Source of the DNA: Roseisolibacter agri
GTDB lineage: Bacteria; Gemmatimonadota; Gemmatimonadetes; Gemmatimonadales; Gemmatimonadaceae
NCBI RefSeq assembly: GCF_030159095.1
Contig: NZ_BRXS01000006.1
Coordinates: forward strand, 372,001-436,000
DNA: 64,000 nucleotides
Reading direction: 5' to 3'
This document shows positions 36,247 through 47,391 of the stretch, one piece after another. How positions within the stretch are numbered: the stretch's first letter is position 1; each line of letters starts with the position of its first letter. The notes beneath the pieces are model-generated. The model was not told the origin of the DNA, made no database searches, and saw nothing but the letters and a program-made list of their open reading frames with translations. Position numbers and translations under genes: made by a program.

Positions 36247-38658
36247 TCAGCGCGCCGCGGCCATACCGCGACCGCGCGATGCGCGGGCGGGCCCACGCGC
36301 GACGCGAGCCTGCTCGGTCAGCTGGAACTGCGCCACCACCGAGTGCAGCGTCGCGGCCTGCCCCGCCAGCTCCTCCGCGCCGCTCGCCGACTCCTCAGCG
36401 CTCGCCGCGACCTGCTGCGTCACCCCGTTCATCTGGTCCACGGCGTGGTTCAGCTGCTCGACGCCGTCGGCCTGCTGCTCGCTCGCGGCGGAGATCTCGC
36501 CGACCATCGCCGAGACGCCGTCGATCTGCGTGTGGATCGCCTGCAGGCTCTCCAGCACGTCCGCGTTCAGCGCCACGCCGCGCTCCGCGCTCTGCACGCC
36601 CTGCGCGATGAGCGTCGCGGTGCTCTTCGCCGCCTCGGCGCTGCGCAGGGCCAGCGCACGGACCTCCTCCGCGACGACCGCGAAGCCGCGGCCCACGTCG
36701 CCGGCGCGCGCGGCTTCGACCGCGGCGTTGAGCGCGAGCAGGTTGGTCTGGAACGCGATCTCCTCGATCGTGCGGATGATCTTCGCGGTCTCGCCGCTGG
36801 CGTGCTTGATCTCGTCCATCGCGCCGGTGAGCCGCTCCATGCGCGCGACGCCCGTCTGCGCGCTCTCGCGCGCCTGCGCCGCCATCGCGCGCGCCTGCAC
36901 CGCGTTGTCGGCGCTCGTGCGCGCCATCGCCGCCACCTCCTGCAGGCTCGCCGCGACCTCCTCCAGGCTGGCCGCCTGCTCCGACGCGCCGGACGCGAGC
37001 GCCTGGCTGCCCGACGCGATCTGCCCGCCCGCCGCCGCCACCTGCTCGGCGGACGTGCGCACTTCGGAGAGCGCCGCGTCGAGGTTCTCCGTGGCCGTGT
37101 TGAGCGCGCGCTGGATGCTCGCGAAGTCGCCGTCGTAGCGTCCCGTCATGCGCGCCGCGACGTCGCGCCGCGCGACGCGCTCCAGCACCGCGCTCGCCTC
37201 GCCGATGGGCGTCACGACGGCCGCCAGCAGCGCGTTGACGCCACCGACCAGCTCCCGATACGCGCCCTCGAAGCGCGCCTCGTCGCCACGGCGCGCGAGG
37301 TCGCCGCGCTGCGCGGCCTCGATCAGCGCGCGCGTCTCGTCGGCCACGCCGCGCACCGCCGCCGCCGCGGCCGCGAACGCCGTCGTCGTCTCGGCCGTCT
37401 GCGCGACGATGCCGTTGATCGCCCGCGTCAGCACGCCCACCTCGTCCTCCGAGTCGACCGACAGCGCCGCGATGTCTACGACCGCAGGCTGCGAGAGGTC
37501 GCCGCGCGCCATCGCCGCGCCCGTCGCGCCGAGGCCCGCGATCGCCTCGGTGCGCACGCGCTCGGCCGTCGCCGCCAGCGCCACGAGCGGGCGCGTCACC
37601 TTGCGCACGAGGTACGTCACGACGCCGGCGAGCAGCAGCAGCGTGGCGCCGCCGAGCAGGATGATGAGGTCGCGCAGCGCGGTCGCCTCGCGCAGGATGG
37701 CAGCGCGCGGGACCGTGAGCACGAGCGACCACGGCGCGGCGTCCGGCGCCACGCTGATGGGCACCGCCACCTGCACGATCGGCTCGCCCGAGGGATCGGT
37801 CGCGGTGCCCACGTGCAGGCGGCCGTCGCGCGCCGCCGCGAGCGTCGCGCTGTCGGAGAACGCCGACGTCACGTCCTTGCCGAGCAGCGCGGTGTCGCGG
37901 TGCGCGAGCAGCTTGCCGCCCCCCGAGACGAGCGCGGCGCGCCCCTGTTCGAACGGATGGATCGCGGCCACCGTGCGCTGCACCTCGGCGAGCGCGATGT
38001 CGACGCCGGCGACGCCCGCGATGCGCCCGTCCACCTTGACGGGAACCGCGAGGCTCGTGATCAGCGTCGGCGTCCCGGCGACCGCGTACACGTACGGCTC
38101 GACGACCGCCTCCTTCCCGGTGTTCTTCGGCACCTGGTAGTAGTCGCCCGCGCCCGCCTTGTCGTAGTCGACGAGCGCCTCGCGCACGATGCCGCCCGAC
38201 CCGCGGTTGAAGTACGGGACGTAACGCCCCGTCGCGTCGCTCGTCGGCGTGCCCGCGAACGACGAGTCGCGCCCGTCGAACGCGTTCGGCTCCCAGCCCG
38301 TCCACAGGCCGAGGATCGACGGGTTGCTCGCGAGCATGCGATGGATCGTCGAGTCGGCGGTCGCACGGCTCGCCGCGCCAGCGGCCCGCGACGCCTCGAG
38401 CGACTGCCCGAGGATGCGCGCGGTCGTCATCGCCGTGCCGAGCTCCTTGCCGAGCTTCTCCGCGTACTGCTCCGCGATCGCCTGCACGTTGGCCGTCGCC
38501 TGCCGCTCGCTCTGCGCGGCGGTGCGCGTGGCGACGGTGGCGACGAGCGTCACCAGGGCGGCTGCGGTCACGCCGCAGATCGGGACGAGGAGTCGCGCGG
38601 AGAGGCTCCGGCGGGACGTGGCCGCGGCGCGCGCGCCGCGGCTCGAGATCCAGGACAT
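36247..38658 (-). CDS. Methyl-accepting chemotaxis protein with dCache-type sensor
   Basis: 803 residues from ATG 38658. TM1 ([21 protein letters not shown], in part) precedes a ~270-residue periplasmic domain with dCache-like features ([66 protein letters not shown]). TM2 ([17 protein letters not shown]) leads to HAMP-like helices and a long methylation/signalling coiled coil with the hairpin tip [21 protein letters not shown]. The sensor pattern suits small organic ligands such as amino acids, but that is family knowledge only. No che or flagellar genes lie nearby, so it is an orphan receptor. It lacks the C-terminal CheR-tether pentapeptide. Confidence 0.93.
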   Translation of the reverse strand: MSWISSRGARAAATSRRSLSARLLVPICGVTAAALVTLVATVATRTAAQSERQATANVQAIAEQYAEKLGKELGTAMTTARILGQSLEASRAAGAASRATADSTIHRMLASNPSILGLWTGWEPNAFDGRDSSFAGTPTSDATGRYVPYFNRGSGGIVREALVDYDKAGAGDYYQVPKNTGKEAVVEPYVYAVAGTPTLITSLAVPVKVDGRIAGVAGVDIALAEVQRTVAAIHPFEQGRAALVSGGGKLLAHRDTALLGKDVTSAFSDSATLAAARDGRLHVGTATDPSGEPIVQVAVPISVAPDAAPWSLVLTVPRAAILREATALRDLIILLGGATLLLLAGVVTYLVRKVTRPLVALAATAERVRTEAIAGLGATGAAMARGDLSQPAVVDIAALSVDSEDEVGVLTRAINGIVAQTAETTTAFAAAAAAVRGVADETRALIEAAQRGDLARRGDEARFEGAYRELVGGVNALLAAVVTPIGEASAVLERVARRDVAARMTGRYDGDFASIQRALNTATENLDAALSEVRTSAEQVAAAGGQIASGSQALASGASEQAASLEEVAASLQEVAAMARTSADNAVQARAMAAQARESAQTGVARMERLTGAMDEIKHASGETAKIIRTIEEIAFQTNLLALNAAVEAARAGDVGRGFAVVAEEVRALALRSAEAAKSTATLIAQGVQSAERGVALNADVLESLQAIHTQIDGVSAMVGEISAASEQQADGVEQLNHAVDQMNGVTQQVAASAEESASGAEELAGQAATLHSVVAQFQLTEQARVARGPARASRGRGMAAAR

Positions 38659-38981
38659 GATCGGTGGAGAAGCGTGGTACCGGTGCGTGGCGCTGCTGCG
38701 CGCCGCGCGATGTGGCGCGCGCACCGCTGTGTGGCACGCGCGCCGCCGTCAGACTCGATTCTCGTCCCGCGCCTGATGCGTCTTGAGGTCCGCACCGCAT
38801 CCCGACGATGACATTCGCATGACGCCTTCGTGAGCCTGCTGTCATCACGCGCGCGACGCGAATCGTGACGAAAACGCGAGGCGAGGAGTGGTCAAGCGCG
38901 CGTGTGCGGCGTCCGAGCCTCTGCAGATGGCGGCGTGCGAGATGCGCCCTTCCGCTTCCGTTCCCATCGCCCTCCCGATCC
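38659..38981. other. Divergent intergenic region, chemoreceptor/outer-membrane protein
   Basis: About 320 bp with no gene. The AT-richest part (38800-38880) contains a 7-bp dyad, GATGACA at 38807-38813 and TGTCATC at 38840-38846, with 26 bp between the arms. It might be a regulator site but is short. I find no convincing -35/-10 pair for either gene. Confidence 0.4.
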
Positions 38982-39806
38982 GTGCGTCCTCGTCCGACCG
39001 TGTTCCTGCGCGCGCCGTTCGCCCTCGGCATCCTCGCGGGCGTGTTGCCCGCCGTGTCCCACGCGCAGTCGGTGCTGAACGCCGACGTCGCCGTCGCCAG
39101 CGCCTACGTCTGGCGCGGCGTGACGTTCACCAATCGTCCCGTCATCCAGCCCGACGCGTACGTCACGTTGACCGCCGGCCGCGGGACGGTCGTCGCGGGC
39201 GCCGCGCTCAACGTGGAGCCGCGTGCGTACGATGGCGCGCGCGACATCAGCGTGCTGGGCGCGGAGTCGGGCACGCTCGTGACGGCGACGTCGCTGTGGA
39301 CCGAGTACGCGCGCCCCGTCGGCATCGCCTCGGCGACGCTCGGCGTCGCGGGCTACGTCTATCCGCACGCCAACGGGATCGCGGCCGCGTACAACACGGC
39401 GGAGCTCTATGCGAAGCTCGCCTTCGGCGGCGCGCTCGCGCCGTCGCTCGCCGCGTATCACGACGTCGGCCAGGTGCGCGGCACCTACGTCGAGGGCGCG
39501 CTCCGCCACGTCGTGCCCGCCGGCGAGCGTCTCTCGATCGCGCTCGGCAGCGTCGTCGGCGTGAACCTCGGCCAGGGCCCGGACGCGGCCGGCACGCAGA
39601 CGGCGTACTTCGCGGCGCGCGGCCTGACGCACGTCGACCTGTCGGCGGCGGCGACGTGGACGACGGGCGCGACGACGATCACGCCGTCGGTGCACGCGAT
39701 GCTCGTGCGCGACGCGGCGACGCGGCTCACCGCGCCCGGCGAGCAGCACCGGAGCAAGCTGACGGCGGGCATCGCGCTCGGGTGGGCGCGTACGCTACAC
39801 CGGTAG
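38982..39806 (+). CDS. TorF-like outer-membrane beta-barrel protein
   Basis: 274 residues from GTG 38982; GTG 39000 is an alternative and upstream in-frame sequence to 38865 is Arg/Pro-rich and unlike a signal peptide. The signal peptide is FLRAPFALGILAGVLPAVSHAQ. The mature protein is alternating amphipathic beta-sequence with a typical opening strand SAYVWRGVTFTNRPVIQP, similar to 'TorF family putative porins' and related barrels (RGxxxs/t pattern). The C-terminus is not Phe but ends LGWARTLHR. Function unknown; perhaps a small porin. It is a single gene followed by a strong hairpin. Confidence 0.72.
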   Translation: MRPRPTVFLRAPFALGILAGVLPAVSHAQSVLNADVAVASAYVWRGVTFTNRPVIQPDAYVTLTAGRGTVVAGAALNVEPRAYDGARDISVLGAESGTLVTATSLWTEYARPVGIASATLGVAGYVYPHANGIAAAYNTAELYAKLAFGGALAPSLAAYHDVGQVRGTYVEGALRHVVPAGERLSIALGSVVGVNLGQGPDAAGTQTAYFAARGLTHVDLSAAATWTTGATTITPSVHAMLVRDAATRLTAPGEQHRSKLTAGIALGWARTLHR

Positions 39807-39841
39807 GCGCCTGAGGCACGGCCTGCGGCACTACCGGCACG

Positions 39842-39886
39842 ATGCGAAGCGGGGCACACCGGAATCCGGTGTGCCCCGCTTCGCAT
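39842..39886. terminator. 21-bp perfect hairpin between converging genes
   Basis: Arms 39842-39862 and 39866-39886 around a 3-nt AAT loop. It lies 36 bp after the plus-strand barrel gene and 18 bp after the minus-strand ssb stop, so it can serve both. No U-tract. Confidence 0.7.
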
Positions 39887-39903
39887 GCGGACGACGTGTG
39901 GAC

Positions 39904-40446
39904 TCAGAACGGCAGGTCGTCGTCCTCGTCCTCGAGCGCGCCCGGGAAGTCCTCGAAGTCGTCGTTCCCCGCTGCGCCTCCGGCGCCGGCGCCCGCGGCG
40001 GCCGGACGCGCGTTGCCCGTGGCGGCACGCTGCGGCGCGGGCGCGGCCTGGCGGCGCGGCGCCGAGTAGCTCTCGCCGCCGTCCATGTCCCCCCCTTCAC
40101 GGCGCCCGCCGAGGAGGATCAGCTCACGCACGTTGATCTCGGTGGAGTAGCGCGTCTGGCCGTCCTTGTCCTGCCACTGGCGGTACTCGATGCGCCCCTC
40201 GACGTAGATCTTGTCGCCCTTCTTCACGTAGCGCTCGACGATGTCGGCCAGCTGCGAGCCCTTCGTGTTCCAGACGACGCAGCGGTGCCACTCCGTCTTC
40301 TCCTGCTTCGTGCCGCTCTGGTCGTTCCAGGTGCGGCTGGTGGCAAGGGAGAACTGGGCCACGCGGTTCCCGCCGGGCGTGGCACGCACCTCAGGATCGC
40401 TGCCGAGGTTTCCGATCAACGTCACCTTGTTCAAGCTTCTGCTCAC
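39904..40446 (-). CDS. ssb: Single-stranded DNA-binding protein
   Basis: 180 residues. An OB-fold (residues 1-~105: NKVTLIGNLGSDPEVRATPGGNRVAQFSLAT, in part; YVKKGDKIYVEGRIEYRQWQD), a disordered Gly/Ala/Pro-rich middle and the acidic tip DEDDDLPF that docks repair and replication partners. It starts with GTG 40446, with GGGAGG upstream. A tandem 12-bp duplication lies in its leader at 40474-40497. The gene lies 90 bp downstream of rimI. Confidence 0.97.
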   Translation of the reverse strand: MSRSLNKVTLIGNLGSDPEVRATPGGNRVAQFSLATSRTWNDQSGTKQEKTEWHRCVVWNTKGSQLADIVERYVKKGDKIYVEGRIEYRQWQDKDGQTRYSTEINVRELILLGGRREGGDMDGGESYSAPRRQAAPAPQRAATGNARPAAAGAGAGGAAGNDDFEDFPGALEDEDDDLPF

Positions 40447-40473
40447 GATATCCTCCCGGTTGAGTAAGGTCCG

Positions 40474-40497
40474 ACCTCGTACAGCACCTCGTACAGC
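40474..40497. repeat. Tandem 12-bp duplication upstream of ssb
   Basis: Two exact copies of ACCTCGTACAGC (GCTGTACGAGGT on the ssb strand), 28-51 bp before the ssb start codon. It could be an operator or leader element, or simply a recent duplication. Confidence 0.7.
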
Positions 40498-40536
40498 GCA
40501 CGGTACCGGCGTCTCGTCGCCAGGCCCGCATCCAAT

Positions 40537-41088
40537 CTACGCACGCCGGGTCCGTTCGACGCCCCCGGCCGTGTCCTGCCCGCGCGGCGCCGCCAGCTCG
40601 CAGCGCAGCACCAGCGCGTCCTCCACGGGCTCGCGGTAGTATCGCTTCCGCCGCCCGAGCTCGATGAAGCCGCGCGACGCGTAGAGCCGCCGCGCGACCG
40701 CGTTCGACTCGCGCACCTCCAGGAACATGTGCCCGACGCCGCGCCGGCGTCCCTCGGCCAGCGCGGCGTCCAGGAGGCGCGCGCCGACGCCCGTGCCGCG
40801 CGCCGACGGCGCGACCGCGATGTTCGCCACCTCGCCCTCGTCCAGCACGTACCATGCGACCAGGTAGCCCACGGGCGCGCTCGCGCCGGGCGCGCTGCCC
40901 GCATCCGCGACGAGGAAGAAGACGTCCCCGTTCCGCGCCAGCGTCGCGAACGAGTCGCGCGACCACGGATCGCTGAACGCGAGCCGCTCGATCGCGGCGA
41001 TCGCGTCCACGTCGGCCAGGGTCGCGCGCCGCAGGCGGACCGTCGGCGCCGACGCGTCGCGCGCGGCGAGGTCGCGCATCGCGCTCAC
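40537..41088 (-). CDS. rimI: Ribosomal-protein-alanine acetyltransferase RimI (GNAT)
   Basis: 183 residues from GTG 41088 (GTGA overlap with tsaB; ATG 41079 is possible). GNAT fold: RRATLADVDAIAAIERLAFSD, the acetyl-CoA loop RGTGVGARLLDAAL and ESNAVARRLYASRGF, which is typical of RimI. It acetylates the N-terminal alanine of S18 in E. coli. The tsaE-tsaB-rimI order is a widespread cluster; tsaD, often the next member, is absent here. Confidence 0.9.
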   Translation of the reverse strand: MSAMRDLAARDASAPTVRLRRATLADVDAIAAIERLAFSDPWSRDSFATLARNGDVFFLVADAGSAPGASAPVGYLVAWYVLDEGEVANIAVAPSARGTGVGARLLDAALAEGRRRGVGHMFLEVRESNAVARRLYASRGFIELGRRKRYYREPVEDALVLRCELAAPRGQDTAGGVERTRRA

Positions 41089-41828
41089 GGCAGCAGCGCG
41101 CCCACGGCGTCCGCCGGCAGCGCGCGCCCGTGCTGCGCCTCCCACTTCACCTGCGCCTCCGCCTTGCGGCCGTAGTCCGGCTCCCAGAGGGCGAGATCCA
41201 CCGGCGCGAGGGCGAGCGCCGCCGCGTCGCCCACGCGGCGCTCGTCGAGCGCGAGCGCGAAGCCCGCGACGCCGCGCGCCGTGGCGGTCGCCGCGTTCGC
41301 GTCGAGCACCCCACGCGCATGATGCGTCGCGACGAGTCCGTCGACCGCGTCGCCCCCGTGCACACCGAGGAAGTCGTAGCCGACGACGCGCGGCGCGTGC
41401 CCCGACGCCTCCAGCGTCACGAGCGCCGCGTACCGCTCGCCGCGCATCGCGTCGAGCGTCACGAGCCAGCGGCCGTCGTGGGGCGCGGTCGACGCGGCCG
41501 CGAGCGCGAGCGACGGCGCGGCCACCAGCGCGCAGTCCCACACCGTCGCCAGCCCCTTGGCGATGGCGCCCGCGATGCGCAGGCTGGTGAAGCTCCCCGG
41601 GCCGCCGCCGCACACGATCGCGGCCAACGCGCCGGCCGGCACGCCCGCGTCGTCCAGCGCGGCCGCGACCGCGGGCATCAGCCGCTCCTCGTCGGCGCCA
41701 CGCATGGCCGCCGTCCGCTCGGCCACCACCACGCCGGCGCGCAGCACCGCGACGCTCGCGGCGGCGGTGCTCGCGTCGAGCGCGAGGATCGCGTCGTCCG
41801 GGCGATTCGACCGGGACATGCGCGTCAC
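41085..41828 (-). CDS. tsaB: tRNA threonylcarbamoyladenosine biosynthesis protein TsaB
   Basis: 247 residues from GTG 41828 (ATG 41819 also possible). The ASKHA-fold N-domain is clear: ILALDASTAAASVAV and CGGGPGSFTSLRIAGAIAKG. TsaB partners TsaD and TsaE in making t6A37 on ANN-decoding tRNAs. GTGA overlaps join it to tsaE upstream and rimI downstream. Confidence 0.95.
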   Translation of the reverse strand: MTRMSRSNRPDDAILALDASTAAASVAVLRAGVVVAERTAAMRGADEERLMPAVAAALDDAGVPAGALAAIVCGGGPGSFTSLRIAGAIAKGLATVWDCALVAAPSLALAAASTAPHDGRWLVTLDAMRGERYAALVTLEASGHAPRVVGYDFLGVHGGDAVDGLVATHHARGVLDANAATATARGVAGFALALDERRVGDAAALALAPVDLALWEPDYGRKAEAQVKWEAQHGRALPADAVGALLP

Positions 41829-42301
41829 CCGGCGAGCAGCAGGCGCCGCGACGCGTCGCCCGGCAGGTGCTCGAGGTCGAGCGGGACGTGTCCGGGCAGG
41901 CGGTCGCCCGCGCGCTCCGGCCACTCCACCAGCACCAGCGCGTGCGCGCCCATCACGTCGTCCCACCCGATGTTCTCGAGGTCGCGCACGTCTTCCAGAC
42001 GATAGAGATCGAGGTGGTAGACGGGCCCGCGCGGCGACGCGTACTCGTGCACCAGCGCGTACGTCGGGCTCGTGACCTCACCCGTCACGCCGTAGCCGCG
42101 GCAGATCGCCTGCACGAGCGTGGTCTTCCCCGCCCCGAGGTCGCCCGCGAGCGTGACGACCATCGGCGCGTGGGCCGCGCGCCCGAAGCGCACGCCCCAC
42201 GCGTCCAGCTCGTCGCGCGTCAGCGCGAGCCGGCTGCGCCCCGCCAGCGGCGGCACGCGCGGGCCGTGATGCCCGCTCGGCGACGTGAACCCGGCGTCCA
42301 C
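41825..42301 (-). CDS. tsaE: tRNA threonylcarbamoyladenosine biosynthesis ATPase TsaE
   Basis: 158 residues with Walker A GDLGAGKT (53-60), the SPTYALVHEY switch, HLDLYRLED and LVEWPERAGD Walker B-type segment. It hydrolyses ATP to reset the TsaBD complex. Its GTG start at 42301 is one base past the uvrB stop (42303-42305). The N-terminal ~20 residues are longer than in E. coli. Confidence 0.95.
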   Translation of the reverse strand: MDAGFTSPSGHHGPRVPPLAGRSRLALTRDELDAWGVRFGRAAHAPMVVTLAGDLGAGKTTLVQAICRGYGVTGEVTSPTYALVHEYASPRGPVYHLDLYRLEDVRDLENIGWDDVMGAHALVLVEWPERAGDRLPGHVPLDLEHLPGDASRRLLLAG

Positions 42302-42302
42302 G

Positions 42303-44411
<2,109 letters not shown>

Positions 44412-44417
44412 GCGAGC

Positions 44418-44423
44418 AATCTA
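44418..44423 (-). promoter_or_regulatory. Possible -10 element of a leaderless uvrB transcript
   Basis: TAGATT on the minus strand, 6 nt before the uvrB ATG. That distance would put the transcription start at or next to the A of ATG. The -35 region is not consensus. GGGAGG lies 13 nt before ATG, which is too far for efficient use. Confidence 0.35.
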
Positions 44424-44483
44424 ACCTCCCCTGCCGGTTTCCGTTCGGTGGACCTGCGCGGGCCCCGCCCGCGGGCGCTGGCG

Positions 44484-44738
44484 CTACTGGAGACGCGGGT
44501 ACTCGGGCCGGGCGCCGCCGCCTCCCGCCGACGGTGCGGCGGGCTGGCGGGCGGGCGGCGCGGTCGGCTGGCCGGCCGCCGGCTGCGCCCCGGCCGGTGG
44601 CAGGGGAGGCATGTGCCGCGCCGCGCGGCGCACGAACACCGCCCCGGCGACGGCGGCCAGCAGGGCGACGCCGAGCGCGACGAGGGCCCGCGCGGGCGGC
44701 GCGGCGGCGGGACGGGACTCCGAGCGCACGTCACTCAT
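44484..44738 (-). CDS. Small single-pass membrane protein with Pro-rich tail
   Basis: 84 residues. A cytoplasmic-looking start (MSDVRSESRPAAAPP), one transmembrane helix (ALVALGVALLAAVAGAVFV, ~19-37), a basic RRAARH stop-transfer and a Pro/Ala/Gly-rich tail. The ATG at 44738 overlaps the 3' end of rel by eight bases, so translation is probably coupled. No family is recognised and length is short, but the overlap and the clear helix support a real gene. Confidence 0.6.
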   Translation of the reverse strand: MSDVRSESRPAAAPPARALVALGVALLAAVAGAVFVRRAARHMPPLPPAGAQPAAGQPTAPPARQPAAPSAGGGGARPEYPRLQ

Positions 44739-46914
44739 CGGAGACGTCCAGCCGCTCGCGGCGGGCCACCTCGCCGATCCCCTTCACCCGCCGGATGACG
44801 CGGATGATCTTCTGCAGGTGGGTGAGGTTCTCGACCTCCACCACCACCGAGCCGGTCGCGCGCCCGTCCGCCGTCTTCAGCTCCATGTGCCGGATGTCGG
44901 TGCCCGTCGTCGTGACCGCCTGCGCCACGTCGGCGTAGAGCCCGCGGCGGTCGTAGCCTTCCAGGGAGAGGCGGACCGTGAACCGCTCCCCCTCCATCTC
45001 CTGCCAGTCGATCTCCAGCCGCCGCTCGGGCTCGTGCACGAGCATGAGCAGGTTGGGGCAGTCCGAGCGGTGGATGCTGACGCCGCGGCCGCGCGTCACG
45101 TAGCCCACCACCGGGTCGCCCGGCACCGGCTGGCAGCACTGGGCGTAGCGCACCATGAGGCCGTCGGCGCCCTGGATGCGCACGCCCTTGCCGCCGCCGC
45201 GCATGCGGTCCACCAGGCGCTCGAAGGCGCTGGCCGGCTTCGCGGGCTCGGTCGTCGGCTCCAGCTCCGGGTGGAGCGCGCGCAGCACCTGCAGCACCGG
45301 GACGTCCCCCTGGCCGATGGACGCGATCAGGTGCGTGACGTCCTGCAGCTTGAGCTGCCGCGCGATGGTCAGCAGCTGCGCGTCGTCGGGCTTCGCCAGC
45401 TTCCGGCGCCGCAGCTCGCGCTCGAGGATCTCGCGGCCCACCTTGGCGGCCGTCTTCTGCTCCTCGATGCGCAGCCACTGCCGGATGCGGTGCCGCGCGC
45501 GGCTCGTGCGCACGTGCGCCAGCCAGTCGCGGCTCGGCCGCGCGGTGGGCGCGGTGATGATCTCGACCGTCTCCGAGTTCTTCAGCTGCCGCGCGAGCGG
45601 CGCGATGCGCCCGTTGACCTTCGCGCCCGAGCAGTGGAGCCCGACCTCGGTGTGCACGGCGAACGCGAAGTCGATCGGCGTCGCGCCCTTGGGCAGCTGG
45701 ATGACGTCGCCCGTCGGCGTGAAGACGAAGATCTCGTCCTGGTACAGGTCGAGCTTCAGGAACTCGAGGAACTCGTCGGGATCCTTGGCGTCGACCTGCA
45801 GCTCCAGCACCTGCCGGAACCACGCCAGGTGGCGATCGAGGTCGTCCTGCCCGTTCGGGCCCGTCTCCTTGTAGCGCCAGTGCGCCGCGATGCCGTAGTC
45901 GGCGGTGCGGTGCATGTCGCGCGTGCGGATCTGGATCTCGAACAGCTGCTTGCCGGGGCCGAACACCGTCGTGTGCAGCGACTGGTAGCCGTTCGACTTG
46001 GGCTGCGCGATGTAGTCCTTGATGCGCTCCTGCACCGGCGTCCAGTACTCGTGGATGACGCCGAGCGTGTGGTAGCACTCCGGGACCGAGTTGACGAGCA
46101 CGCGGATCGCGAGGAGGTCGTAGATCTCCTCGTAGGGCTTCTCGCGCTGCTTCATCTTCTTGTAGATCGACCACAGGTGCTTCGGCCGGCCGGCCACGTC
46201 CTGCACCTCGATCCCCGCGCCGCGCAGCTGGCGCTCCAGCGGCTCGCGCAGCTGCGCGATGAGCGCCTCGCGCTCGCCGCGCTTGGTGGCGACGAGCTTC
46301 GCCAGCGCGCGGTACTCCTCGGGCTCCAGGTGCTTGAACGCCAGGTCCTCGAGCTCCCAGCGCACCTTGGCCATGCCGAAGCGGTGCGCGAGCGGCGCGT
46401 AGAGGTCGCGCGTCTCCTGCGCGATCCGGCGGCGCTTCTCCGGCGCCAGGTAGTCCAGCGTGCGCATGTTGTGCAGCCGGTCGGCCAGCTTGATAAGGAT
46501 GACGCGCGCATCCTTGGCGACCGACAGCAGCAGCTTGCGATAGTTCTCGACCTGGCGCTCCTGGCTGGAGTGCATCGGCAGGTTGCCGATCTTCGTCAGG
46601 CCGTCGACGATCTGCGCGACCTCGTCGCCGAACTCGCGCGCGACGTCGTCCACCGTGATCTCGGTGTCCTCGACGACGTCGTGGATCAGCCCTGCGGCGA
46701 CGGTGACGCTGTCGAGCTGCAGGTCGGCGAGGATCTTCGCGACCTCGACGCAGTGCGACACGTACGGATCGCCCGAGGAGCGCGTCTGGCCCTCGTGGGC
46801 GCGCTCGGAGTAGCGGTACGCCTTGACGAGCAGCTCGGGGTCGAGCCGCTCGTGGACCGCGTCCGCGCCCAGGTCCCAGCCCGGGATGATCTCGCTCAGA
46901 ACCGTCGTGCTCAC
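44731..46914 (-). CDS. rel: Bifunctional (p)ppGpp synthetase/hydrolase Rel/SpoT
   Basis: 727 residues in the full long-RSH layout. The HD hydrolase domain (~residues 40-190) keeps HD at 78-79 (LIHDVVEDTE) and KLADRLHNMRTL. The synthetase domain (~230-350) has GRPKHLWSIYKKM, YDLLAIRVLV, KSNGYQSLHTTVFG and EIQIRT. TGS (VFTPTGDVIQLPKGATPIDFA), a helical/Cys region (YAQCCQPVPGD) and a C-terminal ACT domain follow. It sets (p)ppGpp level in the stringent response. GTG 46914 is preceded by AGGAGG at short spacing. Confidence 0.96.
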   Translation of the reverse strand: MSTTVLSEIIPGWDLGADAVHERLDPELLVKAYRYSERAHEGQTRSSGDPYVSHCVEVAKILADLQLDSVTVAAGLIHDVVEDTEITVDDVAREFGDEVAQIVDGLTKIGNLPMHSSQERQVENYRKLLLSVAKDARVILIKLADRLHNMRTLDYLAPEKRRRIAQETRDLYAPLAHRFGMAKVRWELEDLAFKHLEPEEYRALAKLVATKRGEREALIAQLREPLERQLRGAGIEVQDVAGRPKHLWSIYKKMKQREKPYEEIYDLLAIRVLVNSVPECYHTLGVIHEYWTPVQERIKDYIAQPKSNGYQSLHTTVFGPGKQLFEIQIRTRDMHRTADYGIAAHWRYKETGPNGQDDLDRHLAWFRQVLELQVDAKDPDEFLEFLKLDLYQDEIFVFTPTGDVIQLPKGATPIDFAFAVHTEVGLHCSGAKVNGRIAPLARQLKNSETVEIITAPTARPSRDWLAHVRTSRARHRIRQWLRIEEQKTAAKVGREILERELRRRKLAKPDDAQLLTIARQLKLQDVTHLIASIGQGDVPVLQVLRALHPELEPTTEPAKPASAFERLVDRMRGGGKGVRIQGADGLMVRYAQCCQPVPGDPVVGYVTRGRGVSIHRSDCPNLLMLVHEPERRLEIDWQEMEGERFTVRLSLEGYDRRGLYADVAQAVTTTGTDIRHMELKTADGRATGSVVVEVENLTHLQKIIRVIRRVKGIGEVARRERLDVSDE

Positions 46915-47280
46915 ACGCCTCCTGCCCTGGTCGGGCGCGCCGTCCGGCGCCGCGCGGCCGCCGGGCCCGCCGTCGCGGGACGCCTCCTCGCAAGATACGG
47001 AGACATCGGCGGTTGGCGACAGGCGCGGAGGACCGGCTGCGGGCTGTGGATCCTGCTTCGAGCCCTCGGCGCCCCGCGTTGCGCCATGCCTGCACGAACG
47101 CCGCGTCCTGATACGGACCAGACGGATGAGAAGGATCAGATGGATCTCCTCTGCACCGGCTCATGGAGCGTCGCAGCCGCGAGGAATGGATCCATTTGAT
47201 CCCTCGCATCCCATCTCGCCACTTCAGGAACACCCGCGCCGGCCTTGCGCACGGAGCCCAGCCGCCACGCGGAGCGATCC

Positions 47281-47308
47281 GGAGCATCCGCCTCATCCGG
47301 AGCATCCG
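47281..47308. repeat. Direct repeat GGAGCATCCG, 18-bp period
   Basis: Two copies of GGAGCATCCG separated by CCTCATCC. A diverged inverse version (CGGATGAGAAGGATCAGATGGAT-like, given in part) lies near 47123-47146. Confidence 0.6.
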
Positions 47309-47361
47309 TATGCTCTCCAACAGGCAACAGGACCGGCACGCTGGAGCGTCCCGAGGCCGTA

Positions 47362-47389
47362 CACGCAGCACGCAGCACGCAGCACGCAG
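47362..47389. repeat. Four tandem CACGCAG heptamers
   Basis: Four exact copies of CACGCAG end three bases before the radC stop codon position (47392), i.e. just 3' of radC. The repeat is too short and lacks spacers, so it is not a CRISPR array. Confidence 0.85.
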
Positions 47390-47391
47390 CG

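Larger units (their letters stand above)
46915..47391. other. Gene-poor, repeat-rich stretch between radC and rel
   Basis: About 480 bp without a credible gene and with noticeably lower GC than neighbours in 47100-47330. It holds a 12-bp palindrome AATGGATCCATT (47185-47196), a direct repeat of GGAGCATCCG (47281-47290 and 47299-47308), several GGAT/ATCC-rich runs on both strands, and a heptamer array. It separates rel from radC and probably holds the rel promoter, which I cannot place. Confidence 0.6.

Noticed and set aside
47185-47196. AATGGATCCATT palindrome as an operator
   Set aside because: A single 12-bp palindrome with no second copy nearby and no placeable promoter is too little evidence.
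47362-47389. Possible CRISPR array
   Set aside because: Heptamer units with no spacers, only four copies and no cas genes.
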